Positions 40,413 to 50,866 are shown, counted from the stretch's first letter. The stretch: 64,000 nucleotides of DNA from Phytopseudomonas daroniae (GCF_004327285.1 NZ_QJUI01000013.1:1-64000), one strand, 5' to 3'. Made by a program: numbers and translations. The notes: generated from the sequence alone by a model not told the origin.

Positions 40413-42182
40413 CTAAAATCGTTCTCGTGCCAGGGTCAGGCGTTCGGAAAACGCCGCGGCGTCGATCTCGCCGACCACCCGCAGATCCTGCAATTCCTTG
40501 CCGCTGCCGTCGAACAGCTGGATCGCTGGCGGGCCGAACAGCTGGTAGCGGTCGAGCAGCGCGCGTTGGGCTGCGGTGCTGTCGGTCATGTCGAAACGCA
40601 CCAGGTGATAGTCGGCCAATTGCGGGCCAACCTGGGGTGAGTTGAAGACTTCACGTTCGATCTTCTTGCAACTGATGCACCAGTCGGCGTACCAGTCCAG
40701 CAGCAGCGGTTGGCCCGTGCCTTTGGCCTGCGCCAGGGCAGCATCCAGCTCGGCCGGGGTGCTGACGGTTTGCCAACTGCCGGCTGTGGCTGCGCTCGCC
40801 TGGCCGCCTGTGGGGCCGCTGCCGAGTGGGCGCAGCGGATCGTCGCGGCCTTGCAGGGCGCCTGTCCAGGCGGCCAGGGCATAGACCAGCAAGGCCAGGC
40901 CGGCGAGTTGCGCCAGTTTGCCCCGTGGGGTTTTCGAGGTGAATTCCAGGGCACCGAGGAACAGCGCGACGCCCGCCGCCAGCAGCCCCCAGAGCGCCAA
41001 TGCCAGGCTGCCGGGCAGCACCCGCTCGAGCAGCCAGACCGACACCGCCAGCAGCATCACGCCAAAGGCATTGCGCACAGCGATCATCCAGGTGCCGGAT
41101 TTGGGTAGCAGCGCACCACCGCCTGCGGCAAAGATCACCAGCGGGGTGCCCATTCCCAGGCCCAGCGCGAACAGTTGCAGCGCGCCACCCACGGCATCGC
41201 CGGTACTGCTTATATAGAGCAGCAGGGCGGTGAACGGTGCGGTGATGCACGGTGAAACGATCAGGCTGGAGAGCACGCCCAGAGTCGCGGCGCCTGCCAG
41301 AGTGCCGCCCTGGGTCTGCGCCGCCTTGCGATCCAGACGCTCGCGGATGAAGGCTGGCAGGCGCAGTTCGAATACGCCGAACATGGCCACGGCGAAGAGC
41401 GCGAAGAACAGCGCGAACGGCACCAGAATCCACGGCGATTGCAGCATCGCCTGCAAGTTGAGCTTGGCGCCGAACAGGCCCATCAACGCGCCGAGTGCGG
41501 CATAGCAGGCGGCCATTGGCAGTACGTAAGCCAGCGACAGCGCCAGCCCACGTCCCTTGCTCGGGCGTCCGCGCAGCACTACACCGGAGAGGATCGGCAG
41601 CATGGGTAGTACGCAGGGGGTGAAGGTCAGCGTCAGGCCCGCAGCGAACATCAGCGCCATATCGACCCAGCTCCAGCCCGCCTTGGCTTGCACCGTGCCG
41701 CTTTCGGTGCTGGCAACGCCACCATTGATCGCCAGCGTCTCGGTTTCCGGCGGATAGCACAGGCCCTTGTCGGCGCAGCCCTGGTAGGTGACGGTCAGAT
41801 TGAGCGGGCGATTGTCCGGGTTGTTGAGTGGTACCTCGATATCCAGTACTTCGTAGAACACCTGCACGTCGCCGAAATACTCGTCGGTCTTGTGCAGGCC
41901 GTCCGGCAGTTCCACAGGAACGCCAGCCAGCTCGGCGGGCTCGACCTTGAACTTGAACTGGTGGCGATACAGGTAATAGCCCTCGGCCGCGACGAAGCGC
42001 AGGGTCGCCGAGTTCGGCGAGCTGTCCACCAGGCTCAGTTTGAACGCCTCGCGTACGGGCAGAAAATCCGCGCTGTTGTTCAGCGGCTGGCCGAGAGGTG
42101 CGGCGTTCGGGCGGCTGTCGAAAACGCCAGCGCCGGCGGGCAGGACGACGAGCAACAGCAGCAGGCAGAGGAAACGTGACAT
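40413..42182 (-). CDS. dsbD: Thiol:disulfide interchange protein DsbD (DipZ)
   Basis: About 589 residues. Signal peptide (MSRFLCLLLLLVVLPAGAG), periplasmic alpha domain with a Cys pair in CADKGLCYPP, eight membrane spans with the reactive Cys in TFTPCVLPMLP and IVSPCITAPF, and a C-terminal thioredoxin domain with WCISC at about 500-503. All six catalytic Cys are present. It moves electrons from cytoplasmic thioredoxin to DsbC, DsbG and cytochrome c maturation in the periplasm. Start uncertain between ATG 42182 and 42188; neither has a strong Shine-Dalgarno. Lies upstream of aroQ on the same strand. Confidence 0.94.
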   Translation of the reverse strand: MSRFLCLLLLLVVLPAGAGVFDSRPNAAPLGQPLNNSADFLPVREAFKLSLVDSSPNSATLRFVAAEGYYLYRHQFKFKVEPAELAGVPVELPDGLHKTDEYFGDVQVFYEVLDIEVPLNNPDNRPLNLTVTYQGCADKGLCYPPETETLAINGGVASTESGTVQAKAGWSWVDMALMFAAGLTLTFTPCVLPMLPILSGVVLRGRPSKGRGLALSLAYVLPMAACYAALGALMGLFGAKLNLQAMLQSPWILVPFALFFALFAVAMFGVFELRLPAFIRERLDRKAAQTQGGTLAGAATLGVLSSLIVSPCITAPFTALLLYISSTGDAVGGALQLFALGLGMGTPLVIFAAGGGALLPKSGTWMIAVRNAFGVMLLAVSVWLLERVLPGSLALALWGLLAAGVALFLGALEFTSKTPRGKLAQLAGLALLVYALAAWTGALQGRDDPLRPLGSGPTGGQASAATAGSWQTVSTPAELDAALAQAKGTGQPLLLDWYADWCISCKKIEREVFNSPQVGPQLADYHLVRFDMTDSTAAQRALLDRYQLFGPPAIQLFDGSGKELQDLRVVGEIDAAAFSERLTLARERF

Positions 42183-42345
42183 GGGCATCTCGTGCGGCGT
42201 GAATCGCGTCATGATAACGGAGCCGGCGAGCCATGCCATGGGGCGTGCTGTAAGAGGCCGTTGCGCTGGCCGGAAGATGCTTGGCCTGGCGGATGACTGC
42301 TGCGGCATAAGGCCGCGTAGGCGGAAGGTTCAAGGAGGAAGCGGC

Positions 42346-42424
42346 CGGTCGGTGACCCGCGTTGAACCATGGATCACGGCCTTCGGCCCCGGATTACGCC
42401 TGCGGCTAATCCAGGCTACATTCG
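42346..42424 (-). repeat. 79-bp dispersed intergenic repeat, copy 1
   Basis: CGGTCGGTGACCCGCGTTGA... through CCAGGCTACATTCG matches copy 2 at 52820-52898 in the opposite direction, with two differences by my reading. It contains the palindromic block GGCCTTCGGCC. It lies in the 343-base gap between the dsbD start and the chemoreceptor stop (42183-42525); the rest of that gap carries GTAGGTTGGATCGGGGCGCG and no gene. Confidence 0.85.
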
Positions 42425-42525
42425 TGCCATGGATCCCGTAGGTTGGATCGGGGCGCGTAGCCTAGAAGGCCTGATCCTTCGTTTAACGCGAATCATCGAC
42501 CGGCCTCTTGCGCCTTTTTCTTCGC

Positions 42526-44490
42526 TTACACGCGAAACGCCTGCACCGCCTGATTCAACTGCCCACTCAATTCCTGCAATTCGCCGCTCTGGGCGCGGCC
42601 CTGGCCGATGCGTTGCAGGTTGTCGCCGCCCAGTTGGTGGATGCGTTCGCTATGGTCACGGATTTCGCTGACCGCGCTGCCCTGGTAGGCGGTGGCGTCG
42701 GCGATTCGCCCGGCCATGCTGGTGATGGTGCGGATCGCGCTGACGATTTCATCCAGGGCGCCGTCGGCAGTGCGGGCCTGGTCAGCCGTGGCTTCGGCGT
42801 GTTCGACCTGGCTGCGCATCGCCACCAAGGATCCGTTGGCGGCTTTCTGAAGGCGGCCGATCACGTCCTGAATCTGTGTAGTGGCCGAGCTGGTGCGCAG
42901 TGACAGCGAACGTACTTCGTCCGCCACCACGGCAAAGCCGCGACCGGCCTCGCCAGCACGAGCCGCTTCGATGGCGGCATTGAGGGCGAGCAGGTTGGTC
43001 TGTTCGGCGATGCTGTGGATAACCGTCAGCACGCTGCCAATGGTGCCCGTCTCTTCGGCCAGGCGCTCGATGGCCTGGGCGTTACCCTGTACTTCCTCGA
43101 CCAGCGCATGCAGGCCGGTCAGGCTGTTGCCGATGACCTGCTGGCCCTGCGCCAGGGCGCGGTCGGCGTCGCGGCTGGCGGTTGCCGTCTGGCTGGCGTC
43201 GTCGGCGACCTGAAGGATGGTCGCTTCCAGTTCGCCGAGCGCGTCGCGAATCTGTGCGGTATCGCTGGCCTGGCGTTCGGCGCCGTCGTGCAGGCCGCCG
43301 CTGAGGTCGGCCAGGGTGCGGCTGGAGGCCGAGACCTGCCCGGCGTGCTGGTGGATGGTGCCGACCAGATCGACCAGATAGGCGCGCAGGCGATTCAGCG
43401 ATTCCTCGATATCACGCAGTTCGCGGGTATTGGTGGCCAGGTGAACCTCGCGGCTGAAGTCGCCCGATGCCCAGGCCGAGAGTGCCGGCACCAGTCGTTC
43501 GAGCAGGCGGCTGAGGCGGCGCTGCAGGGTGTCGATGATCAGCGCGATGAGCAGGATCAGCGCAACCATGGCACCGAGGATCAGGCGCACTTCGCCCTGG
43601 ATGCGGCCATGCTCGGCACGCACTTGCGGTTCCAGCGTGGTGAAGGACTGCTGCACCGCATCCAGCCGTGCGCGGGTGGCGGCCGCCAGCTGGCCGCGCT
43701 GTTCGATCAGGGTACGGGTGCGCGCCAGTTCCCCCGGGTAGCGGCCAAGCAGGCTGTTGAGTTCACGTTTCAAGGCGATGCCGCGATCTTCCGCCTCGGC
43801 CTCCTGGCTATCGCTGTCCAGGCCCAGCAGCGAGGCGAAGGCACTGCCGCCAGACGTGGCTTCATCGGCGACACCGAGCAGCGCCAGGCCGTCGAGAGCC
43901 TTTGCCTGCTCCTGCAATGACTGCACTTCACGTTCCACGTCCGCTGCCAGTTCGCTACGCCCGCTGCTGACCAGCTTGTCTCGGGCCAGAGCCAGGCGTG
44001 CGAGATGTTGGGACGCTTCGAACAGTGGGTGGCGATAGGCTTGCGCCGTCTCGCCCTGACCCTCGTCGGCGTATCGGGCGATCTGCGACAGGACGCCGGC
44101 CATCTCCCGCTCCGCCTGAATCAGCAGGCCCTGAGGATCGCCGGACAGCTTGCCGGCGGCGAGCAATTCGTCTGCGGCAAAGGTTTTCAACTCACCCAGG
44201 CTGTTCACGAGGTCACCAGCGAGGTCGGCAGGCAACTGCGCGACGTTCTGCTGCAGGGCATCGAGGCTCTGCAGAGCGGCGCTGTGGCGCAAGGCGTCGC
44301 CGTTGTCCAGGTAACCGAGGATGTTGCCCGCGGCTTCACGCTGAAATTGTTGGGAAAGGCCCAGGTACTGCTCCATCAGTACATAAGGGCGCTCCAGTGC
44401 CCGTTGTGACCACCATAGCGTGCAGGCCAGGGCGATACCGACGCCGACCAGCAGCAGGGTATTGAGATTGGTGAGCGATTTAAGGCGCAT
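42526..44490 (-). CDS. ctpL: Methyl-accepting chemotaxis protein, CtpL-like
   Basis: A 654-residue chemoreceptor from ATG 44490 ([19 protein letters not shown]). Span 1 about 10-32, a long all-helical periplasmic ligand domain (about 33-305), span 2 about 306-328, a HAMP linker, and the signalling hairpin with the conserved tip [20 protein letters not shown] at about 485-504. It binds CheW/CheA and moves the cell along chemical gradients. In P. aeruginosa the gene at this place (PA4844) is CtpL, a low-phosphate and chloroaniline receptor; the symbol rests on position plus the helical ligand domain, not on ligand data. No C-terminal CheR pentapeptide is present. Confidence 0.82.
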   Translation of the reverse strand: MRLKSLTNLNTLLLVGVGIALACTLWWSQRALERPYVLMEQYLGLSQQFQREAAGNILGYLDNGDALRHSAALQSLDALQQNVAQLPADLAGDLVNSLGELKTFAADELLAAGKLSGDPQGLLIQAEREMAGVLSQIARYADEGQGETAQAYRHPLFEASQHLARLALARDKLVSSGRSELAADVEREVQSLQEQAKALDGLALLGVADEATSGGSAFASLLGLDSDSQEAEAEDRGIALKRELNSLLGRYPGELARTRTLIEQRGQLAAATRARLDAVQQSFTTLEPQVRAEHGRIQGEVRLILGAMVALILLIALIIDTLQRRLSRLLERLVPALSAWASGDFSREVHLATNTRELRDIEESLNRLRAYLVDLVGTIHQHAGQVSASSRTLADLSGGLHDGAERQASDTAQIRDALGELEATILQVADDASQTATASRDADRALAQGQQVIGNSLTGLHALVEEVQGNAQAIERLAEETGTIGSVLTVIHSIAEQTNLLALNAAIEAARAGEAGRGFAVVADEVRSLSLRTSSATTQIQDVIGRLQKAANGSLVAMRSQVEHAEATADQARTADGALDEIVSAIRTITSMAGRIADATAYQGSAVSEIRDHSERIHQLGGDNLQRIGQGRAQSGELQELSGQLNQAVQAFRV

Positions 44491-44591
44491 GGGACTCGAC
44501 CGACGACTGAACGGTGATGGCACTGCGCCATGCAGTGCGGCGGTGTCGGTACGTTATTGCGACTTCATGACAGTGGTATGACGCTGTGGGA

Positions 44592-44710
44592 AAGCTTCAA
44601 GCTTCAAGCCAGGCCGTAGGGTGGACAACGCTCTTTTTGTCCACCATTGCGATTGCGGAGTGGTGGACGGGTCGGGCCGCGTAGGTAGAGCGTCAGCTAC
44701 GCCCCGATCC
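44592..44710 (+). repeat. Cluster of dispersed repeat fragments between ctpL and gcbA
   Basis: AAGCTTCAAGCTTCAAGCC at 44592-44610 is a piece of the element at 21351 and 37847. CGTAGGGTGGACAA...TTGTCCACC and GTGGTGGACGG at 44615-44670 relate to the purH-purD palindromes. GCTACGCCCCGATCC at 44696-44710 resembles GGATCGGGGCGCGTAG near 42444. The 267-base gap is almost wholly repeat material. Confidence 0.55.
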
Positions 44711-44757
44711 CCCCTACGAAGGGCCGCTACCGCCTTGCTGAGGACGGATCCGTTACC

Positions 44758-46371
44758 TCAGCCGTAGACCTCGACACGATTGCGGCCGCCATTCTTGGCG
44801 CGGTACAGCGCCTCGTCAGCACGCTGTGACAGGTGCTTGTTGTCCAGGCCGTCGCGCAGTTCGGCGATGCCACAGCTAAATGTGCAACTGAGATCCTGGG
44901 GCTGTGCGGGGTAATGGATTTCGGCGAAGCGTCTGCGCACTTCGTCGAGCACTTTGGCGGCCGTGCGTGCGTCAGTGTTGGGCATCACCACGGCGAATTC
45001 CTCACCGCCATAACGGCCGATGCAGTCGCTCTTGCGCAGCCGCTGCTTGAGAAATAGCGCCAGGCTCTTGATCACCCGGTCGCCCATGGGGTGGCCATAG
45101 TTGTCATTGACCTTCTTGAAGAAGTCGATATCGAGCATGGCGAAGCTCAACGGTTGTCCGTCGCGCTGGGCACGGAAACGGGCATCTTCGAGCAACTGCA
45201 GGGTGTGGGTGTGGTTGAACAGACCGGTGAGGCTGTCGCGCACCATGCGCGCCTTGAGGTTGCGTGCACGGTCGGCGCGGTTGCGCACGGTGGCGATCAG
45301 GTGGCGCGGCTTGATCGGTTTGGTGAGGAAGTCGTCGCCGCCTTCGCTCATGGCGTCGAGCTGCTTGTCGAGGTCGTCCTCGGCGGACAGGTAGATGATC
45401 GGCACGCTGACATAGCGGTCGTTGTGGCGAATCACCTTGGCCAGCTCGGTGCCGCTACAGGCGGGCATGTACATGTCGAGGATGATCAGATCCGGCTGGA
45501 ACTCGGCCAGTTCGGCCATGGCCTGGATCGGTTCGGTAAGGGTGCGGGTGACGATGCCGGCACTGTTCAGCACTCGCTCGGTATGGGTGGCCTGGGCACG
45601 AGAGTCATCGACGATCAGCACGCGATAGGGCTCGTACTGGGCGACATGAGTCAGCACCTCGATGCGTTCCAGCAGGCTGGAAGCGTCCAGCGTCCCGGTG
45701 AAGAACTCGCGGCCGCCGGCGCGCACGGCGGCCAGGCGGGTCGGGGTGTCGGTGTCTTCATGGCTGTAGAACAGCAGCGGGATTTTTTCCTGCAGCCCTT
45801 CCTGTACGCCTTGGGCCAGAAGCAGGCCGTTGCCCCTGCCGGCAAAGTCGATTTCCATGAGGATGGCCGCCGGGTGGCGTTCGAGCATGGCGGCGCGAAA
45901 GGCGTTGGCGGTGTCCAGCGGCAGGGCGTTCATGCCGAAGAACTCCAGCTGCTGAGCCAGGCGCTCGGCGCGCTCCAGGTGTTGCAGGGCCAGATAAACC
46001 GGTTTGCGCAGTGGTGGCAGGGCGGTCTGTTCGAAGCGGTCGCCATGGCGCAGGCCGGTACGCGACAGGCGCTGCATCTGTTGATTGAGCTCGCTGATCA
46101 CCTCGCTGTTGAGGCGCCCGCGGTTGGCATCCACAGCGCTCAGACAGGCAACGATGCGCTGAGCCAGGCCACGGTGCTCCGCCTGCTCGAAGCGCTCGGC
46201 ATAGCGCTGCAGCAGTTGCGCCGCTTCGTGCAGCTCCTGCATGCCGGCGTCGTTCCATTCGGCGCGCTGCAGGCGCTGCCAGACTTCCAGAACCTGGCGG
46301 GCCTGGTGGATGACGCGCTGGGCAAAATGCTGCTTGAGCCGGTCGCGGCTGGGATCTTCGTGCTCGGTCAT
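44758..46371 (-). CDS. gcbA: Response regulator diguanylate cyclase GcbA
   Basis: A 537-residue cytoplasmic protein from ATG 46371 (MTEHEDPSRDRLKQHF). An N-terminal helical, Gln/Arg-rich stretch (about 1-125) and a degenerate receiver-like domain (about 130-255) precede a true receiver (RVLIVDDSRAQ, LIILDMYMPACSG, TKPIKPR) and a GGDEF domain with the active-site GGEEF at 455-459 and an I-site RKSD at 446-449. It should make cyclic di-GMP under product feedback. Its place beside the chemoreceptor matches PA4843 (gcbA/adcA), which promotes attachment and affects dispersal. It reads away from the DUF2333 gene over a 350-base gap. Confidence 0.9.
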   Translation of the reverse strand: MTEHEDPSRDRLKQHFAQRVIHQARQVLEVWQRLQRAEWNDAGMQELHEAAQLLQRYAERFEQAEHRGLAQRIVACLSAVDANRGRLNSEVISELNQQMQRLSRTGLRHGDRFEQTALPPLRKPVYLALQHLERAERLAQQLEFFGMNALPLDTANAFRAAMLERHPAAILMEIDFAGRGNGLLLAQGVQEGLQEKIPLLFYSHEDTDTPTRLAAVRAGGREFFTGTLDASSLLERIEVLTHVAQYEPYRVLIVDDSRAQATHTERVLNSAGIVTRTLTEPIQAMAELAEFQPDLIILDMYMPACSGTELAKVIRHNDRYVSVPIIYLSAEDDLDKQLDAMSEGGDDFLTKPIKPRHLIATVRNRADRARNLKARMVRDSLTGLFNHTHTLQLLEDARFRAQRDGQPLSFAMLDIDFFKKVNDNYGHPMGDRVIKSLALFLKQRLRKSDCIGRYGGEEFAVVMPNTDARTAAKVLDEVRRRFAEIHYPAQPQDLSCTFSCGIAELRDGLDNKHLSQRADEALYRAKNGGRNRVEVYG

Positions 46372-46721
46372 TTGGCCTTTAATCTGCGTGTGGCGGCGAA
46401 TCGCTACCGAGTGGTGGCTCCATGCTATCACCGGATGATTATTTTGCCATTCCTTTGCCCTCAATGCTGTGAATCGTCCCGCACGTCGGGGGATGGTGCC
46501 CAGGCAGCCTTATGCCGACCGGCCGGCAAGGTGATGGTTCCGGAGCCTGTCATCCACTGTCACGTCGTGAACAGGTTGTCACGCTGCGCAGCGGGGCAGC
46601 CTTCCCTTATAGTGAACGGCGTAGGCTCGATAACGGACTCGCTGGATCGCAAGTATTAGCGCAACCCTGCTACCGCCCTGTGGTCGAAGCCCTGTATGTC
46701 GCAGATCAAAGGATAATCGCC
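46372..46721 (+). other. Divergent intergenic region between gcbA and the DUF2333 gene, no gene recognised
   Basis: A 350-base gap with no supported reading frame. It must hold promoters for both sides. A TATAGT hexamer at 46609-46614 is a possible -10 for the right-hand gene, about 108 bases before its start, but no matched -35 is seen. AAAGGA at 46708-46713 is that gene's ribosome binding site. I saw no terminator or RNA gene. Confidence 0.5.
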
Positions 46722-47789
46722 ATGCTCGATTGGAAGAACCGCACCTCTGGCACGCACAGTGCTGACGATGGCGCATCAGTTGGATCACGCCGTCGCACCG
46801 GAGGTCGGCTCGGCGGGATCATTGCCGGCTTGCTGGGTATTTACCTGCTGGTGGCGCTGATCGTCGGCTGGTACTGGAGTCAGGAGCCGGACATGTTCCC
46901 GGTGCAGCAGCGCGTGCAGGCGGCAGCCGAAAGCAGCCAGCGCCAGGTGGTCAGCGGTTACACCACGGTGGAAACGCTCAAGCAGGTCGCCGAGACCCTG
47001 CTCGACAAGCCGGGCGGTTATCTGTCCAACGATCTGGCTCCGCCGGGCCTGTGGCTCGACAACATGCCGAGCTGGGAATACGGCGTGCTGGTGCAGGTGC
47101 GTGATTTCTCCCGTGCATTGCGCAAGGACTTCGCCCGTTCGCAGTCGCAGTCTACCGAGGATGGCGATCTGGCCCGGGCCGAGCCGCGTTTCAACTTCGA
47201 CCATCGCAGCTGGGCGCTGCCGGCCGCCGAATCGGAGTACCGCGAGGGCCTCAAATCCCTGGATCGCTACCTGGCTCGTCTGTCCGAACCTGGCCAGAGC
47301 GGTGCGCGCTTCTATACCCGTGCCGACAACCTGAACAACTGGTTCGGCGATGTCGCCACCCGCCTCGGCTCGCTGTCGCAGCGGCTGTCGGCCAGCGTTG
47401 GCCAGGTACGCCTGAATACCGAAGTCACCGAGGCCGATCAGCTGGGACAGGGCGAAGTGCCGGAAGTCACCGAGCGCGCCTACGAAACGCCGTGGCTGCA
47501 GATCGACAACGTGTTCTACGAAGCGCGCGGTCAGGCCTGGGCACTGTCGCATCTGCTGCGTGCCGTCGAGGTGGACTTCGCCGACGTGCTGGCGAAGAAG
47601 AACGCCACCGTCAGCGTACGGCAGATCATCCGTGAGTTGGAGGCGGCCCAGGCCACCCTGTGGAGCCCCATGGTGCTCAATGGCAGTGGTTACGGCATCC
47701 TCGCCAACCACTCGCTGGTCATGGCCAACTACATCTCGCGTGCCAACGCCGCGGTGATCGACCTGCGTCAGCTGCTGTCCCAGGGCTGA
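46722..47789 (+). CDS. DUF2333 membrane-anchored protein
   Basis: A 355-residue protein from ATG 46722 (MLDWKNRTSGTHSADDG), with AAAGGA at proper spacing. One membrane span at about 35-57 (GIIAGLLGIYLLVALIVGWY) leaves a 300-residue periplasmic domain. YLSNDLAPPGLWLDNMPSWE and WALPAAESEYREGLKSLDRY are blocks I associate with DUF2333, a proteobacterial family of unknown function. Occupies the PA4842 position and is followed after 3 bases by a Nudix gene, so they are likely cotranscribed. Confidence 0.8.
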   Translation: MLDWKNRTSGTHSADDGASVGSRRRTGGRLGGIIAGLLGIYLLVALIVGWYWSQEPDMFPVQQRVQAAAESSQRQVVSGYTTVETLKQVAETLLDKPGGYLSNDLAPPGLWLDNMPSWEYGVLVQVRDFSRALRKDFARSQSQSTEDGDLARAEPRFNFDHRSWALPAAESEYREGLKSLDRYLARLSEPGQSGARFYTRADNLNNWFGDVATRLGSLSQRLSASVGQVRLNTEVTEADQLGQGEVPEVTERAYETPWLQIDNVFYEARGQAWALSHLLRAVEVDFADVLAKKNATVSVRQIIRELEAAQATLWSPMVLNGSGYGILANHSLVMANYISRANAAVIDLRQLLSQG

Positions 47790-47792
47790 GGC

Positions 47793-48332
47793 ATGTCGAT
47801 CAGTGCCGCAGAGGTGGCGCATCGCGCCGCCTCGGACGCCGAACTGGTTGCCTGGGTCGACGAACAGGATCGCCTGCTCGGCCAATTGCCCCGTGCCGAG
47901 CTGCGTGCCCGTGGGCTGATCGGCCGGGGTACCTTCATTCTGCTATTCAACAGCCTTGGTGAGTTGTGCGTGCACCAACGCACCCTGAGCAAGGCGATCT
48001 ACCCCGGTTACTGGGACGTGGCCGCGGGCGGCATGGTGGCGGCGGGGGAGGATTACGCCACTTCGGCAGCTCGCGAGCTGGCTGAGGAACTGGGGATCTT
48101 CGGGGTTGCGCTGCGTGAACATGGGCGCTTTCGTTTCGCCCGGGCGGACAATCAGCTATGGGGCGCGGTGTTCTCCGCCGTGTCCGATGCGCCGCTGGTT
48201 CTGCAGCCGGAAGAAGTGTCGAGCGCTCGCTTCATCAGTCTCCAGGCGGTCTTGCAGGACAGCGAACACAGGGACTATTGCCCGGATTCGTTGCAGGCGC
48301 TGCAGCTTTACCTGGCGAGTTCCCCGTCCTGA
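47793..48332 (+). CDS. Nudix hydrolase, YfcD-like
   Basis: A 179-residue hydrolase. The Nudix box GGMVAAGEDYATSAARELAEELG (about residues 77-99) is complete, with the three metal-binding Glu. The preceding LGELCVHQRTLSKAIYPGYW is like YfcD and isopentenyl-diphosphate isomerase-type Nudix proteins. It hydrolyses a nucleoside diphosphate linked compound; the substrate is not known. It starts 3 bases after the DUF2333 stop. Confidence 0.88.
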   Translation: MSISAAEVAHRAASDAELVAWVDEQDRLLGQLPRAELRARGLIGRGTFILLFNSLGELCVHQRTLSKAIYPGYWDVAAGGMVAAGEDYATSAARELAEELGIFGVALREHGRFRFARADNQLWGAVFSAVSDAPLVLQPEEVSSARFISLQAVLQDSEHRDYCPDSLQALQLYLASSPS

Positions 48333-48443
48333 TCGAACCAGCCGGTCGCCAATTCGTCAGGCCATGGCGCATTTGGGTTCTTAGCATGGCTCGGCTTTGT
48401 CGTTAAACTGCGCCGCTTCGCCAATCCACTGAGGAAAAACGCG

Positions 48444-48815
48444 GTGGCCAAGAAAACCTCCTCATTCGCCGGTCTCGGTGGCCTGGTGTATTCCACTGAC
48501 GCCGGGCGACATTGTCCTGATTGTGGGCAGCCAGTGGATGCCTGCACCTGCTCGAGCACGGCCATCCCGGAAGGCGATGGCATTGCCCGGGTGCGCCGCG
48601 AGACCAAAGGCCGCGGTGGCAAGACGGTGACCACCATCAGCGGCGTGCCGCTGGCCGAAGAGCCGCTCAAGGAGCTGGCATCGGTGCTGAAGAAGCGTTG
48701 CGGTTGTGGCGGCTCTCTGAAGGACGGGGTGATCGAGATCCAGGGCGATCATGTGGAGTTGCTGCTCGCCGAGCTGCTCAAACGCGGTTTCAAGGCCAAG
48801 AAATCCGGCGGCTGA
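48444..48815 (+). CDS. yciH: SUI1/eIF1-like translation factor YciH
   Basis: A 123-residue protein. After a Cys-bearing N-terminal part ([13 protein letters not shown]), the SUI1 domain (about 45-120) has [20 protein letters not shown] and [20 protein letters not shown]. It is related to eukaryotic initiation factor 1 and monitors start-codon choice in vitro. Start is GTG 48444, with GAGGAAAA upstream. Directly before speA, as in P. aeruginosa. Confidence 0.93.
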   Translation: MAKKTSSFAGLGGLVYSTDAGRHCPDCGQPVDACTCSSTAIPEGDGIARVRRETKGRGGKTVTTISGVPLAEEPLKELASVLKKRCGCGGSLKDGVIEIQGDHVELLLAELLKRGFKAKKSGG

Positions 48816-48952
48816 TGGCCGCCGAAACAGGCAACTTTCTAAACTTACCGACGGCTCGGCCAGTCCACTGCCGAGCAATCGTCATTTCCAGGCTCTATGC
48901 TCGGTCGACCTTATTCGACCGCATCAGCCCATTCGCTACAGGGGAGACCTCG

Positions 48953-50866
48953 ATGGCCGCACGACGCACACGCAAGGACGATGGAAGCCAATGGACAGTG
49001 GCCGACAGCCGCAGTGTCTATGGCATCCGCCATTGGGGCGCGGGTTATTTCTCGATCAATGATGCGGGCCGCGTCGAAGTACGTCCCAACGGGCCGGACA
49101 GCACACCCATCGACCTCTTTGAACAGGTTGCCGAGCTGCGCCAGAGCGGCCTGTCGCTGCCCTTGCTGGTGCGCTTTCCGGACATTCTGCAGGATCGCGT
49201 ACGCAAGCTGACCGGCGCCTTCGACGCCAGTATCGCGCGCCTGGAATACGGCAATCGCTACACCGCGCTGTACCCGATCAAGGTCAACCAGCAGGAAGCG
49301 GTGGTGGAAAACATCATCGCCACTGAGAACGTCTCCATCGGTCTGGAAGCCGGTTCCAAGCCGGAGCTGCTGGCTGTGCTGGCTTTGGCGCCGAAGGGTG
49401 GCACCATCGTCTGCAACGGTTACAAGGATCGCGAGTTCATCCGCCTTGCGCTGATCGGCCAGAAACTCGGCCATAATGTGTTCATCGTCATCGAGAAGGA
49501 GTCGGAAGTCGCCCTGGTGATCGAGGAGGCGGCCGAGCTCAAGGTCGCGCCGCAGATCGGCCTGCGCGTGCGCCTGTCGTCCCTGGCGTCGAGCAAGTGG
49601 GCCGATACCGGCGGCGAGAAGTCCAAGTTCGGCCTGTCGGCGGCGCAACTGCTGTCGGTGGTCGAGCGCTTCCGCGCCGCGGGCCTGGATCAGGGCATCC
49701 GCCTGCTGCATTTCCACATGGGCTCGCAGATCGCCAATATCGCCGACTACCGCAAGGGCTTCCGCGAGGCCATCCGCTACTATGGCGAATTGCGCGCCCT
49801 CGGCCTGCCGGTCGATCACATCGACGTCGGCGGTGGCCTGGGGGTGGACTACGACGGCACCCACTCGCGCAACGCCAGCTCGATCAACTACGACATGGAG
49901 GACTACGCCGACGCCGTGGTCGACATGCTCAAGGAGTTCTGCGACCGCCAGGAAATCCCCCATCCGCACATCTTCTCGGAAAGTGGCCGGGCGATGACCG
50001 CGCACCACGCGGTGCTGCTGGTGCAGGTCACCGACGTCGAGCGGCACAACGACGAGGTGCCGGACATCGACCGCAGCGTCGAGCAGCCGGAAGTGCTGCA
50101 GGTGCTGATCGACCTGCTCGGCGACAGCGACCCGGAAATGGTCGCCGAAAGCTACTGGCGCGCCACCCACTACGTCAGCGAAGTGGCCGCGCAGTATTCC
50201 GCCGGCAAGCTCGACCTGCCGCAGAAGGCCCTGGCCGAACAGTGCTACTTCGCCATCTGCCGCCGCCTGTACAACCAGCTCAAGGCCCGCCAGCGTTCCC
50301 ATCGCCAGGTGCTCGACGAGCTCAACGACAAGCTGGCCGACAAGTACATCTGCAACTTCTCGGTATTCCAGAGCCTGCCCGACACCTGGGCCATCGGCCA
50401 GATCCTGCCGATCCTGCCGCTGGGTCGCCTGGATGAAGAGCCGCTGCGCCGCGCCGTGCTGCAGGATCTGACCTGCGACTCGGACGGCAAGATCAACCAG
50501 TACGTCGACGAGCAGTCCATCGAGACCAGCCTGCCGGTGCACGAGCTGCGAGACGGCGAGGACTACGTGCTGGGCATCTTCCTGGTCGGTGCCTACCAGG
50601 AAATTCTCGGCGACATGCACAACCTGTTCGGTGACACCGATTCGGTGAACATCTACCAGAACCAGGACGGCAGCATCTACCACGCCGGTATCGAAACCCA
50701 CGACACCATCGAGGACATGCTGCGCTACGTGCATCTGTCGCCCGAGGAGCTGATGACCCACTACCGCGACAAGGTGGCCAGCGCCAGGATCACCGTGCGC
50801 GAGCGTACCCAGTTCCTCGATGCCCTGCGTCTGGGCCTGACACGCTCCTCGTACCTGTCGTACTGA
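48953..50866 (+). CDS. speA: Biosynthetic arginine decarboxylase
   Basis: A 637-residue PLP enzyme that makes agmatine from arginine for polyamine synthesis. PLP lysine K110 in [66 protein letters not shown], and [12 protein letters not shown] with the active-site Cys-x-Ser-Asp. Start ATG 48953 has AGGGGAG upstream; the open frame continues far 5' into yciH but is not coding there. Length is normal for the family. The 137 bases between yciH and speA should hold its promoter. Confidence 0.97.
   Translation: MAARRTRKDDGSQWTVADSRSVYGIRHWGAGYFSINDAGRVEVRPNGPDSTPIDLFEQVAELRQSGLSLPLLVRFPDILQDRVRKLTGAFDASIARLEYGNRYTALYPIKVNQQEAVVENIIATENVSIGLEAGSKPELLAVLALAPKGGTIVCNGYKDREFIRLALIGQKLGHNVFIVIEKESEVALVIEEAAELKVAPQIGLRVRLSSLASSKWADTGGEKSKFGLSAAQLLSVVERFRAAGLDQGIRLLHFHMGSQIANIADYRKGFREAIRYYGELRALGLPVDHIDVGGGLGVDYDGTHSRNASSINYDMEDYADAVVDMLKEFCDRQEIPHPHIFSESGRAMTAHHAVLLVQVTDVERHNDEVPDIDRSVEQPEVLQVLIDLLGDSDPEMVAESYWRATHYVSEVAAQYSAGKLDLPQKALAEQCYFAICRRLYNQLKARQRSHRQVLDELNDKLADKYICNFSVFQSLPDTWAIGQILPILPLGRLDEEPLRRAVLQDLTCDSDGKINQYVDEQSIETSLPVHELRDGEDYVLGIFLVGAYQEILGDMHNLFGDTDSVNIYQNQDGSIYHAGIETHDTIEDMLRYVHLSPEELMTHYRDKVASARITVRERTQFLDALRLGLTRSSYLSY

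Noticed and set aside
45091..46659. A 522-codon plus-strand frame opposite gcbA
   Set aside because: Shadow of gcbA; the real rightward gene here starts at 46722 in another frame.
48521..48952. Upstream extension of the speA frame into yciH
   Set aside because: Overlaps a conserved gene in another frame and lacks speA-like sequence; the family N-terminus begins at 48953.
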